Assembly (NCBI GenBank): GCA_910574455.1
Contig: CAJSYZ010000008.1
Location: 1,552,707 to 1,616,706, forward strand
From: Trichaptum fuscoviolaceum
Lineage: Eukaryota; Basidiomycota; Agaricomycetes; Hymenochaetales; Trichaptaceae
Direction: 5' to 3'
Length of the DNA stretch: 64,000 nt
Position 1 is the stretch's first letter. Each line of letters opens with the position of its first letter. Under the pieces are notes generated by a model. It was given only the letters and a program-made list of their open reading frames with translations, made no database searches and was not told the origin of the DNA. Positions 12,362 to 24,108 of the stretch are shown one piece after another. Position numbers and translations under genes: made by a program.

Positions 12362-15217
12362 AACGTACAACAAGGGGCTCGGGGTTTGTAGTGAAGAAGT
12401 TTTCTGGGGTATGTAGATGGTTGGTGAGGATTATAGGAGTCCAGATTTGAACAGCAACGCGGAATGTCGTCGAATTCGATCAGCTGGTTCTTATGCTGCA
12501 CCCGTTCGCAAATGCCGAGCTACTTGTTAGTTGTCCAGTAGTACGACGAGCGAGCTTTGAAAGCTGAACAGCGACTACGTTGCAAAAGAATGAAGAATCA
12601 GGGATAGCTGGGCTGACCGCCTTGGCAGCGGCGTTCGTCCTTAATGAATATTGTGTGAGCTAGTGCTCAAAAACATCTGACCACTGCCAGGCACACTCAC
12701 GAATAACCTCCGACGGATCGAGCCCCGTAAAGCCGAATGAACGTCGGTCGCCTCGTTTCCGGGCCTTTGCGAGCTCGGAGCAGCTCAGATGCACTTTGTG
12801 TTCCTATTACCCCAGCGGTTGCCTAGGTTTCGGATGCGATGACACAGTCGCTCTGCCAGCACAGGCTTGATGCGGGGCACAAGAATGCTGCGGATTCTTC
12901 GTATGCTGGAGAGATTTAGCAGACTTCCGAGGCTAAGAGTAATCTTGACGTTATATGATGGAAGGGGTATAAGCCGATGCGGGACCAATGTGATGGACGC
13001 CTGAATATAGCTCCCAAATGCAATATATTCTAAGTCCTTCAAAAAGTGCGAGTTTGAAAAGGAAAGGACTCGTAAAATCCCTGTCAGAAAGGTCCTGTAA
13101 TTATTCTCCCGTCCACATATATGCCAGCCCGGGTAATCTGTATATGTGGTCGATTTCGTCAGGTACGTTCTATCACCCAGTTTGGATGCCGAGGAGCTGT
13201 AGTAGTATTTTAATGACCCTCAAAGCCTCCACAGGGTAAAGTAGTGTCGGCGGTAGCGTGCGAGACGCTCTAACTTCAACTTGAAGCTCGAGGTATGTGG
13301 TGACAGCGAGTCGTTTTCAAAGCTGATATACTATGGCTCCAGATTTAAGAGGATTCCTTCAAATTTTCGATACGCGTCGAAAGGTAAATCTAAGCATGCA
13401 TCTGTAACTTGATGAGTTTGAGCCAAGCGGAAGGATGACCGTGACTGATGTTGTGGGTCCAATCCAAGCTTCATTTTTTAATGATCAGATAAGAAGACAT
13501 GAGGTTCTAAATTTGGGTACAAAGCTACTAAAATTAGCCAGCCTGAGTGTCATTTATGAAGAAGTTTTGTATTCTTTCTTCGGAGAAACAGCTGTTCAGC
13601 CTCAGGTCCAGTCCATGCATGCACCCAGGCATATTTTCTTGCACCATGAAGAAATTAGGGAGTAAATGACAAGATACATCTGGAGAGACACGATGATTAA
13701 GCCTCGCGTGGTTCTCAGGAGATGCCTCGAGGATCAGACGGAAGTCCTCACTCTCACTAGCACATCCTTGTCCGCCTTATATTCATATATGATTTACAGA
13801 ATGTCGCCTTGATGCGAGTTACATTGTGATATTTACGTTTAAATGCTTGTCCGTAATGACCATCTGACCAACTTCCTGAAATGCTGATTGTCTGCCTGGG
13901 GTCAACAATTTGCACGTTGTAACCGCGTGGGCTCCCGTCGTGCGTTCCGTGTGCAGCTCTAAAGTCACCGTGAGTCATTGATGAGTGGGAGTATCTTGTT
14001 GCGTGATAAGGAGAACATCATGATTTTAAGCCCCATCGTGAGGAAAGCACAAGGACACTCCAACAACAGGAGCTTCGTATATACACGGCCGAGGCCAATG
14101 AGGGCGAGAGTGTTGAGCGGATACTAATGTCGGGAGATACACACTTTGCATGATTATAATGTCCTTTCGATTAATAGGTTATACGGGATCGAGATCCAGG
14201 CACACGACCTAAGTTTGATGCGCAGAGAAGACGGCTCACGCAAAAATCAAAAAACGTCGAAATGCAGGCTACAGGCTCTCATCTGCACCCGGTGGGAGTT
14301 AATCTGTAGCCACACCACAATATGGGGACAGTCAGAGATTGCGATGGAAGCAAAGTGATAAGATTGGCAGCGCATATGCTTCACAGCGGCCCCGACTAAA
14401 GCGCGGAATCAGCCGCCGTCCCCCCCTCCGCTTCTTATTTTCGAAAGACAGGAACAGCAGCGCAAGCCTGAGCTGGAAGTGCGGAGAAAATAAAGCATGC
14501 TCGGATAAATATACGAGGACGAGTGATCGAGGAAACTGCCCTTTACGGCGATAAATGCAGTTTCCTTTTTGGAGTTTCTGAGTAAGTGCCCCGTGCTTCT
14601 GCCGCGATCGGGAAGGAGTTGAGACTCCGCGGCTCAATAGAAGCGCAGAGCGATGCCGGATCGGACCGCCCGGCTGGTGATTGATGGGGGCGCCGGGGTT
14701 GAGCCGGAGGATGGAATTTAAACTCTACGTACGTAACATGATTAAATAGGACATTGTTCCCAGGGATCCATGGAGTTGGCGCGGTCTGATACAGAAGAGA
14801 GCTGTTAACAAAACAATAGAGACACGCAGTATGTCCCCGCGAATATTCCCCATTCTCCCAACCTTTTCCTCGTCGACTCTCACAGCTTCTGCGATACCCC
14901 TCACCGACATCGTTCACGACGAGCAGCCACTTTCTTAGGTTTATCTTATCACGGTACGTCGCGCATGCAACGCGTGAAGCCACTTGCGCCGTCTAACACC
15001 GTTCCTGGCTGTCTGACGGAAACCATATGAAACTATAGGCGCATACGCGTGCCAGCTCGTCCTCATAACACCAGCTTCGCTCATCACGCCATACCTCCTA
15101 TACGCATAGATATCCTCCTGACAAGCTTCGCCTTCGTGTCTCGAGTGTCGACTACACCCCTCCGGACAGTCCTTCGCGCACACTCACGCTGTGAACGGTG
15201 GGCCGGTGTGAGATAGC
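12362..15217. other. Gene-free stretch between divergent genes
   Basis: These 2.9 kb hold the promoter side of the adenylyltransferase gene and the 5' side of the PX-PB1 gene. The longest open frames (146 residues on the minus strand at 14543-14983, about 85 at 12785-13042) lack recognisable motifs and spliceable extensions. The part at 13.3-14.3 kb is relatively AT-rich with many stops; 14.35-15.2 kb is more GC-rich and probably contains the 5' leader of the next gene. I see no RNA gene or transposon end. Confidence 0.6.
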
Positions 15218-18200
15218 ATGCAGGTTTTCGCAGTGGAGTATGTTGTGAGTAGTATTTAGCCCCAGAAACCTCCTATTGTCTCACTGAGAACTGTATGTAG
15301 GGTACCGAGGGCGGTCCTCCGTCTACCAGCGTCAGTGCATTCACCTGGATACCGCGTCAGAGCATCATGCTGATTATTGCATGTCATCTCACAGGCCTAC
15401 AAGAAAGCCGTATATCGACGAGCCCCTCAGAGCTTCTCCGTTGAAGTTTTGCCTCCGCAAAAGCAGGGTACGTGTTGATCGATAATGCTTGACAATGCAA
15501 CAATAAACCTCCATTCCTCATCCTCTCTACATTCGTGCCTGAATAATTTACATACTAACGTTGTCTTTTCCTTCTGCTCTTACCTCACATAGGAAGCGCC
15601 TATAGCTATGGAATGCGCATCACTCCTACAGTGCGAAGTCTTGCGTCGGACCGGCGATCGACAATGTCTGGTGTGTCAATGGTTTCGGAGACGTCCAGCG
15701 GTTCTTCGGGCTCCGGGTCAGGATCGGGTGCATCCATAATGTCCGGAACGACCACCGCTGCTCTTACAACCGAGTACGAAGTTTGGCGGAGATGGGAGGA
15801 CTGCTTATGGTTCCAAGATTTGCTAGAGACGCAATATGCGCAAATGTCACGGGAGAAGGTGAAGCGGTTGCAGGCAGGGAAAGGCGTAAAGAAGAATGGA
15901 GTCTATCCTCACGAAGATCCCCATCACCTTCAGCGAGCCGCATCCTTCGAGTCATTACCCCCAGGTCCAGATCCGTCGATGATTGCGAAAGACGTGCATG
16001 AATTCTTACCTCGCCTCACGAAGAAGGGAACGCTTTTCAAGGCTAGCAAGGATACGATAAACCATCGTGGGCAGGAATTCAAGGCACTCATCGAGACGTT
16101 GCTGAAAGAGGGCGAAGACGTGCCAACACTTATCGTAGAACTCCGGCAATTGCGAGTCGTGCGTGATTTCTTCGGCTTCTGGCGTCGCGACCATGATCGA
16201 CTAGGGAAGGAGTTGCAAAAGAACGGCGATAAGATGAGCACACGGACTCGTTCGGACTCAGTGGAGACATCTTCACCCCGTCCAGCTCGCAACTCGAGCG
16301 TGTTTGGAAGTTCATTTGGGATGTACTTCTCCGCTAGCAATCTGTCTCTGCAACTACCTTCGACGTTCTCCCTACCCGCAGACTCATTCCCGCCGGATAG
16401 GCGTCCGCGGAGGCCTCCTATCATGCAAGGTGGGAAAGGGGCAATGCTGCCGGTTTCACCAACGCAGAGCGAACCTGCACACTCGACGTCGAGTAACAAC
16501 GGCTCTGGTTCTACATTGCAGGTGCCGCGTCCGCGTGCTCAAACCCTACAAGGAACAGGAATGTCCGCGGGTTCAGCTTCCGGTGCTGAAGGCTACAGCT
16601 CAGGTCATTCAATCCGGTCGGCAAAGACGAATTCAACTAGCTCGGGTTCTTCGCAAAGTACTACGGCACAGAATGCCGGCAATCCGCCCGCGTCTGCCCC
16701 TGCCGGTGTGAGCTTCACATTCAAAATGCATTCACCGGACAACGAAGAGAATAGAGTTGGGGAAGAAGGATATATCTCTGACTCCATCAGTATCGCTGAG
16801 TCGACAGCCACATACCAGGCGTCGGTTAATTCGCGTCCGCCGCGTTCAGCTCCGCCTGTATTTGCTTCTGCGAATGTTCGTCGAGGAGATGGATCGACGG
16901 CTGCTGGGAAGGCCATTTACCGAGCTGAGGCAAGGGATCCAGTGGTTGTCGAATACGAGGACGGCGACGATTTGGATGTGCCGGTAGATGAAGACGACAT
17001 GCCATTCGACGAAGACGATGGTATGCTCGTCATGCGCGAACACGAACATCTCATTCCGGAAGAGCTCCAGTTCAGCATGGGCGGTCGTCTTCAAGACTTG
17101 ACAATTGAAGAGGAGGAGGATGAGCGCGAAGAGGTGTCAACTTTACACGACTATCGTTCGGAGATGTCGCATTCCGATGCCGGACACCTAATATCTAGAA
17201 TTTCTAGTCCTACGTCTAGAGCAGGGCAGATAGACTCAGATTTTTTCGAAGAGGAACCGATACCCCGTCCAATACCCCGAGCACCTAGGCGCGTGGGTTC
17301 GCCTCCTGGCGGAAATCGCAACGGGATGTTCTTTACACCGACAGATTCGTTCATCGGCCCCGTATCAATTGAGGAGAGTGATAGGATGTCGTTTGACGGA
17401 CATTCTATCATGAGTGCCACTGACCGTCCACGCACTCCGGGGGGAATGCGCCCGCGTACGCCTATGTCACCTCCAAGGTCTGCGGCACGCGCAGAAGCAT
17501 TCAACACTCTTACTGCGGACAATATTATGCGTGTGGGATCACCGGGGCCTCTGTCCGGCACTACGTCTGCTGCTCGTCGATTGACGACCTCAACCGTATC
17601 TACACAGGCCTCCAGCCGCTCGTCGGGCTCGTCTTCGAATACGTCTCTGGGTACCCATGCCATGGCAGGTCGCCCGATTTCCTTGGCCTCTATGGCCTCG
17701 TGCGCGGATATCGACAGGCGGATGACGTCTTCCCCGATTGTTCTACACACACCCTTGTACGAGCAACCCGATGAATTCAAAGCGGGCGCGGAGGACCAGG
17801 AGAACGGGTGCAGGACTGCTACTGCAAGTCCAGTTGTATGGCCGGAGTCACACAGAACACGAGGCTCAGTATCTAGTATTCAGTCATTCATGACCGATTG
17901 CTCTGCAGATGCAGTCATTCCTAGGCAAGAGAGGTCGATGTCCCCGCCCCCTGTATCAAATGCAAGGACGTTGTCACAATTAAATCAGGGTGCAAACTTG
18001 CGCCGATCTTTCTCGTCTGGCTCCAGGCCGCCCACGCGCACAAGTAATCAGTCCATGGCCACCAATGACGATTCCGAAGAGCTTGTGGATGCTTATTTCT
18101 ATGGTACGTCTGAGTCTCCGTATCTGCGTGATCTCTTTCTCACCTATTGCATAGGCTTTACTCCTCAAACAAACTCAGAAAGCTCAGATACTATCGGGAC

Positions 18201-18756
18201 TAGTCCCGGACGAGAGCAGTTTCGCGGTGGGCTTGTCAACCCCGATAACTTCCCTAAACCTTTTCAAAATCGCCCTGCTGGTCAATTCCATCTCCCATGG
18301 TCGCCATCCGCGTCGCAGACCTCTCCTCCTACCTCTCCGAACAATCGTAATTCCATGATCTCTATGGATGCCTCCATCGCGCCGTCAATGATGAGCTCCA
18401 TTCTTGACGAAGCGCATGCCATCTCCATCAAGGCCGCGTTCGGGGATCATATCGTCGTCTTCCGCGCTGATCGGGGCATCACTCTCGAGGAAGTGCGCTC
18501 TAAAATTCATCATAAATTGGTCAATCAGCAAAACCTTAAGCTTTCCGAGAATTTCATTCTCATGTATAAACCCAATGCCACTCCTTCGACGTCAAGACCC
18601 GGCACGGGCGCTGGGCGAGCGCGGTCGAGCTCGGTATCGTCAGTTGGCACATCCTCTGAGCCGCTCGCCTTGCGTCTTGTGTATTCCCAAAATGATTGGC
18701 AGAATACTGTCAATGCCTCTGGGGCAAAGATTACACTCCACATTATCAACGCTTAA
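15218..18756 (+). CDS. PX and PB1 domain protein of unknown function
   Basis: Five exons are proposed: 15218-15244, 15301-15330, 15395-15467, 15593-18103 and 18155-18756, giving 1080 residues. The N-terminus holds a split PX (phosphoinositide-binding) domain: SFSVEVLPPQ, then after a Ser-rich insertion YEVWRRWEDCLWFQDLL, then DVHEFLPRL. A helical part with VVRDFFGFWRRDHDRL follows. The middle, about 600 residues, is Ser/Thr/Pro-rich with acidic patches and looks disordered. The C-terminal 100 residues form a PB1-like domain (SIKAAFGDHIVVFRADRGI ... LVYSQNDWQ), which usually pairs with another PB1 domain in signalling or polarity complexes. No SH3 domain is visible, which separates it from Bem1/Scd2. 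The first two mini-exons are the least certain. The 51-nt intron at 18104-18154 is in frame and stop-free, so retention would give 1097 residues. Confidence 0.8.
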
Positions 18757-19190
18757 TTGTACATAACTTTATCGTTTCTTCATCCATTTCTTTTGCGGAT
18801 ATCCATATCTTCGAACATATATATCTTCGAACTTCATACCATTCTTCATCTTTTTCCTTTGCCATCTTTGAAGATGTAAGACACTCATTTATACCTTCCT
18901 GCTTTGCATGGAACGACATCTATCCTTACCTCTTTTCTCTCGGATTCCATGTTTGTACTATCTGTAGCTCTTCGCCACCATCCTCTGTCCTTCACTGTTT
19001 CTTATGCGCGTTTACATTACACACTCCCACTGCGCTGTTGTTTTACGTCCTGTGAGACTTTCTATGTAGCTGGGAATAGACGGATTGCCAGGTCTTCGAT
19101 TCGAACCGGTTATTAAGAGGCTTCGCAAACGAATGATTAGACTGTACAGTAGACATAATCGCTTCAATCAGTAAGGGACACGAGAGGACC
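18757..19190. other. Convergent 3' intergenic gap
   Basis: These 434 bp separate the stop of the PX-PB1 gene from the stop of the Arp10 gene. The T-rich first half is typical of a basidiomycete 3' untranslated region. I see no gene. Confidence 0.6.
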
Positions 19191-21369
19191 TCAAGCTCCC
19201 ACTGCAGTTTCAGCCTGCATAACGATGGGCTTCGGAGCTCTGGGTGCCGGCGGTGCACCTTGTGGTAAAGGTGCCCTCGTCCAGTCTGGAAGGTGAAATG
19301 TTCGCAGCGGAAGTTGTCCAGTCTGCTGCTCATTATCGCCATCAGCTGCTTCATCAGCAACCTCTGCCTCATCCCACTTTTCCCGCGTGATCTCGATTCC
19401 ACCAATTTTCATTGCCCTGGACGGGGAAAAGTTTTCGTCAGCACAGCGTATAGATGGAGAGATTCACGAACTCGGACTAGAACATCTTACCCTGCCAAAG
19501 AGCCGCCAACCCAAGGTAAAGCTGCCGAAGTAAACGCGGGGGCCTTCCCCCCGGCGACATTTCCGTCCAGTGGTGGCGAAGGGTTGTTGAGTATTGCTAT
19601 AGAAGGTGCAAGAGGCCGTAGGGGAGTATATGGGTCATATGTGGGAGGCACTGGTCGATCCCGCCGAGTAGATTGACGATGGGAATTAACAGGTCGAGTC
19701 AATAGGCGGACGAGTTCAGTATGAAGCCGAGGGATGAACCCAGGTAGCATCGGCGTGCCTCCGACGACTAAGATTGACGACGCCATCGACTTGCGGAGAT
19801 CTATCGGTACCTAGATAATAGCGTAGCAGAGAAGCAGATGAATGTGGGGTAAACAGGCAAAGGATCCGGATATTAGAGATTTGACGTGACACCCAGACAG
19901 ATTGAGTTAATGGTAAGTTAGACTTTCAGGTTATATTTCGGGCGTACCTTGAGCAAGGCATCTAGAAGCACTTCGGCAACACTGCTTTCGTCAACATCTC
20001 CTCCCTCGAACAGGACTTCGGCCGCCCTTTCCCTGACCCAGCCCGGAATAACGAGAGTACCTTTGCCCGTTCCTGATCCAACTTGCATGGTGGGGGGATC
20101 AACACGGATATGCAATTCTGTTGCGGTAGAATGTCGGCTGTACATCGTCGCCATGGCCTGGAGTCGATGCTCTCCCGTACTTCGGTCTATACCCGAGAAA
20201 TTTGAGCTGAGCGCGTGCGTTAGAGAGGAAAAACCCGATGGAGATGTAACAGATGAAAGACGACTAGACGGTGGAGACGCGGGGAAATCAACCGAACCAC
20301 GGTTCATATCCTGGTCCTGGTCTGCAAGACTTGAATCACTAGGTGGTACATCTGTTTCTGTGGCACCATCATCAACATAGACCATAGATGAATTCAGGTC
20401 GGCGTCGAAAGATTCTCCAACAAAGCAACACCGAGCCTTTACGTCTTCCATAACGGCGTCTGTGAGTATGTCCTCAGGCACACGCATGGAGCGACTCGCA
20501 GCAGGGATGTTGGCTGCACCTCCAAGTGTACCAAGGGGCGGTAAATATGTGGCAAACATAAGAAGCAATGCACGCAGGTGTGAAGTCAGGCGTAAACCTG
20601 CTAATGGTGTTGATCGGATTAATGGGAAGAGTGGTCTTGATGAGAATATCTATAGTCTTTGTGAATGGCGTCGTGTTAATAATATGATGTTCCTTAGACA
20701 TACCGGCAAGACCGTCGATTCGAGGTGGCCGCAATCAAGCACTAGTCCAGTGATTCTACCCACACCAAGAAGCGACAGCAAATGACTAGAGACGAAAGAG
20801 AGTGATGGAATCTACATAAGATTCCTTAGTTAGTTTCAAATCATAAGCGGGAATCCTACCTGCAGATTGTCAAACATGACACTCGCCATCATATCCTTAA
20901 CATGCAACGGCAAAAGAGGATGCTCAACGATGATAACTTTCCGAGACTTAGGATCTGTTAATAATATTCTCCACCGTCCTAAGTTCGTTCGCAACCATGA
21001 TAGAGCATAATATATCACTTACTCGTGAAAGACTCTTCGTAATCGATGTTGCAGTTTAATCTTCAGCACTCTATCTTCCTCATCCCGTTCGGACTGGACG
21101 TGTGGCCTTGACAATGACCACAGCGAGGTGCTCGGCTCTTTCTCAACATAAAACACATCCCGGGGTCGACCTTCTCCACTGAATCCAACCTTCCAGATGC
21201 GCGAACCTGGATCGATGATAATTCTGTCCTCAGTCCCGTACAGAGAATGCCGCCTAGTCGTAACATAATGAGGAGAGCTCTGCACAGCTGACGTAGCTAT
21301 ACGAGCACTAGCGGGCGTTGAAGGGTGTATCGCTACTCTTGATCGCGATGTTTCGGGATCAATGGGCAT
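19191..21369 (-). CDS. ARP10: Actin-related protein Arp10/Arp11 (dynactin pointed-end subunit)
   Basis: This protein is predicted to cap the pointed end of the Arp1 filament in dynactin, the dynein adaptor. Exons (minus): 21369-21023, 20968-20860, 20811-20704, 20649-19948, 19810-19491 and 19416-19191, giving 603 residues. Actin-fold signatures are the phosphate loop IIIDPGSRIWKVGFSGE (about 50-66), LVLDCGHLEST, the STPLAGLRLTSHL helix, PIDLRKSM and ILVVGGTPMLPGF (about 435-447), then WVGGSLAG and REKWDEAE near the end, which are typical of the Arp10/11 group. The protein is longer than animal Arp11 (about 417) because of a Ser-rich insert around residues 255-330 and an N-terminal extension. 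Intron 21022-20969 uses a GAG acceptor; it is the only join I found that preserves the frame. The gene is divergent from Ctf8, 218 bp between starts. Confidence 0.9.
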
Positions 21370-21478
21370 TTTGTTGACTTTGTCGCAGTAAAGAGAGACA
21401 GTCTTTGAGAGGGTAGCATACTATAGCGCAAGGCACATTGCAATCATGGCGGAGAGCGTGCCAGTGTGAGAAACTTGA

Positions 21479-21516
21479 ACGCGTCCGAGTCGCGACGCGT
21501 CCGAGTCGCGACGCGT
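21479..21516. promoter_or_regulatory. Triple ACGCGT (MCB-like) array in the Arp10/Ctf8 divergent promoter
   Basis: The hexamer ACGCGT occurs at 21479-21484, 21495-21500 and 21511-21516. The two full units are an exact 16-bp tandem repeat. ACGCGT is the MluI cell-cycle box bound by MBF (Mbp1/Res-Swi6 type) in yeasts and drives G1/S transcription of replication and cohesion genes. The last box ends 71 bp before the Ctf8 start, so Ctf8 is the probable target. The sequence is directly seen; MBF binding here is inference. Confidence 0.6.
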
Positions 21517-21587
21517 CCTCCGACTCATTACTACATAGTCCAACGTTGCCCTCAAGCCGATACTCTTCCACCTCTGCAGCTCTCCAT

Positions 21588-22110
21588 ATGATCATTCCTA
21601 TCAATACCCCTTCAGTAACTACACATAATACTTCCAAATTTCCTCCTCAGCTCGCAAAACTTGGCACGGAAGAAATAATACTTATCGAACTCCAAGGTTC
21701 TTTCCAAGTTGAAGGTGATAAATCAGGACAGCTCGCTGCGACTCTTAGGTTCGATGGGAACGAGGTAAACCTATTGATGTCTTTACAACACCATCTCTGG
21801 CTTATAATGCGTTACTCAGAGCTCGAAGCCTACAATGATCATCGGACACCACTTACTCGAAGGCAAAATCGTAAATCTTTCCAAACCACTTGCTGTACTG
21901 GAGAAGAAGGTAGCTGTAAACACCCATAAGCAGATGCTTGGAGAAGAGGAGATTGGTACGGACAATAAAAAGCCCAGTGACGAAAGCAGAGCCTGCGAGT
22001 ACGATACTGTCGCTGTAGTGAAGAGGAAGGTACTGTTTTCGAAACGGCCTATGCCTGTCATCGACATGGCAAGCCATCCTTCTGACACGAATCCGAAAGG
22101 TAAATGTTGA
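21588..22110 (+). CDS. CTF8: Chromosome transmission fidelity protein 8 (Ctf8)
   Basis: Ctf8 is a small subunit of the Ctf18-Dcc1-Ctf8 alternative clamp loader, which acts on PCNA at replication forks and supports sister-chromatid cohesion. There are two exons, 21588-21764 and 21820-22110 (55-nt intron), giving 155 residues; yeast and animal proteins are about 120-135. The family pattern is clear: LIELQGSFQVEG, GQLAATLRF, then across the splice TMIIGHHLLEGKIVNLSKPLAVLEK, and near the end VKRKVLFSKRPMPVI. A possible extra donor at 22100 would change only the last two residues. The gene is divergent from Arp10 and has the ACGCGT array in its promoter. Confidence 0.88.
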
Positions 22111-23308
22111 CGTTTGCTGAATCTATGGTGGGTACTGAATCTCTCTGACTCACCCTTAATATTTAAGTCGACTGACGGTGGTCCAGTCATTGGCGTTATT
22201 GATATTCATACCAACGCAGGTTAATTGCTTATCGTCGCTATACTCGAAAAGTGAAGTTGATTGATATATAGATATATCTGAAATGAGATGATGTACCACG
22301 AATAGTTCGAGTGCAGATAACTATTGATGATGTAGGGAGTTGGCCATACGGGCACCATCAAGTAAAATATGGTTTGTTATCCCTAATCGTTCTTCTTGTA
22401 CAAGCGTCACAAGAATCTGTTATCAATGGGGCATTCCCCGCCACGAAGCGTAGCGTAGTAGAGGGATGTGTGGCCGCGAAAAAATTATCGAATTGTCAGC
22501 AAGTAAGCATTACAAATCACATATTGACCAATCCCATGTCTCCGATCCTCGGATCAAATCACTTTTGAAACCGTTTTTTGCTCAGGGTCTTACATTTCTC
22601 GGGCATACCTGCTCTTCTTCTCTTCCTATAGCTTTTTGTATGGCTTTTACGCTATTTTAATACTTTTCCTCTCGGTCTTAATTTCTTAAGCCCCTATGTC
22701 CTCCATTATCTGCTATTTTAATCTCCATATCCTTGCCCTCTTTGTACATACAATAGTATGCGTTTGCCCCCCTTTTTTCCCTCCCTCTTTCCTTCCTTAC
22801 CCTGAAATCCGCATTATTCCGCATCGCAACTTGAACATACATCCGCTCCTCCGCCATCCGTTCTTGTACTCAAACTCTTTGTGTTCTCGCTCGGAGACTT
22901 TCATACCACGATACAGCGCCTCATCATCTGCTGTTTCCTTGCGAAGGAGCTCGATCAGCTGGAGGCCCAAGTGTAATGTAACACTGACCTGGCTTTCCTT
23001 TCACTTGGTTCCCGGGCCGTTACTCTGGATTCTCGGATTGTATTCTCCGCAACTGTTCACTTTGAAGGACAAGAACCGATTGTTCTTGTCCTCCGACTGC
23101 CCTTCAACAGTCTCGACTTCAGCTTCAAGACAGCTAGAAGACTTCAAATATCAAGCATCATCAATTGAACTTCTCATATACATAGGACACACAGCATCAC
23201 GTCAATTCAAAATGAACGGCATGGAGGCAATGTTAACCGGTGACCAGGTAAGCTTCCTTTCCACAAATCTATCAAGCTCAGTGGCTCATACCTTAACCCT
23301 GATGCGTC
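22111..23308. other. Gene-free stretch upstream of kinase fragment
   Basis: These 1.2 kb include the Ctf8 3' region and a T-rich block near 22.6-22.85 kb. A long frame at 22696-23319 shows no domain I recognise. A GC-richer element at about 22433-22475 shares a core (CACGAAGCGTA followed by GAGGGATGTGT) with 25405-25443. No kinase N-lobe, HRD or DFG motif was found here. Confidence 0.45.
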
Positions 23309-24108
23309 ATGTTCTATGAACTTGTCTTCGGCAGGGTGAGTTTCCTCTGTTCCAACCCATAACCCTCACTGACTCCGCCTTCATTAGCTGCCCTTCCGTG
23401 GGAGGGATTGTAAAGATCTTGAAGCCAACGCACTGTACGAAAACGCGTTCATTCCTCGATGGTTCCGCAAGCGTTTCCCAGAGGCGTGCCATCTGATGCG
23501 GCGTCTGCTAGCCAAAAACCCAGACCACCGCATTCCCATGCAGGATACCTTGCAGAGCCGGTACTTCCGAGGAGTGTAAGTCGACCACACGCATCTGCGC
23601 CATTCTCTAGCTGACCTTCGCCACAGAAACTGGGATCAGGTCGCAAATAAGACACAGCCCGTCCCCGCCGAGTGGAAGACTGCACCGCATAAGGTCCAGG
23701 AAGGCACGTACCTCAGCAAGTGTGTCCTTGTCGACGACCCGAAGGCTCTCATGCGCTGGCGTCCTGACCCCACTGAGTATGAGTTCCTCCCTCCCCTTCG
23801 CTGGCGACTAGGGAAAGTATCTGGCCTGCTTTTCGCTCATCTACATGCAGCCGCTAACGTTCTCTCCTGATCTGCGAGAGGATCGTCTCGCAGTTGGCCT
23901 CAGAGTCAAAGAGATCCTTGGTCGTCGCAGCCGTCAGCCCCACGAGTTCGCAACAATTCCACTGAACGAGCCCATCCCATCGCCTACGCTTCCAGTCAAG
24001 GAGGAGCCTCGCGACATTGAGATGGCGGACATCCCACACAGTCCTTTGCCGTATGACTTCCCACACCCAATCACCGACGACAGCCATCGTGACACGCCAG
24101 CTGCTTGA
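23309..24108 (+). pseudogene. Orphan protein-kinase C-lobe fragment, probably a truncated gene
   Basis: The reading frame resembles kinase subdomains IX-XI followed by a tail. MFYELVFGR, then LPFRGRDCKDLE, then HLMRRLLAKNPDHRI and SRYFRGV|NWDQVA match the AGC-type pattern of xLLxxxPxxRI and xFFxxxxW. Exons 23309-23335, 23388-23575 and 23627-23816 join in frame through two normal introns (52 and 51 nt). A third join to 23851-24108, a natural-looking Pro-rich tail, needs a 34-nt intron (23817-23850), unusually short. The fragment as drawn is 220 residues. An in-frame TGA lies two codons before the first ATG and no acceptor intervenes. Glycine loop, catalytic Asp and DFG are absent, so kinase activity is not expected. 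It may be a truncated duplicate or a gene whose 5' part has decayed. Confidence 0.45.

Noticed and set aside
12785..13042. 85-codon minus-strand frame
   Set aside because: No motif, no spliceable extension, and stops surround it in all frames.
14543..14983. 146-codon minus-strand frame
   Set aside because: Composition is mixed, no domain is visible, it overlaps the GC-rich upstream region of the PX-PB1 gene, and neighbouring frames of similar size overlap it.
15218..18756. Assignment of the PX-PB1 protein as Bem1/Scd2
   Set aside because: No SH3 domain precedes the PX domain, and the PX core and linker differ from Bem1.
19075..19125. tRNA-like TTCGAA(C)CGG sequence near the Arp10 stop
   Set aside because: Neither strand gives a T-arm stem or acceptor stem.
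22696..23319. 207-codon frame as 5' part of the kinase gene
   Set aside because: No glycine loop, HRD or DFG motif appears in any frame, and a stop separates it from the C-lobe fragment.
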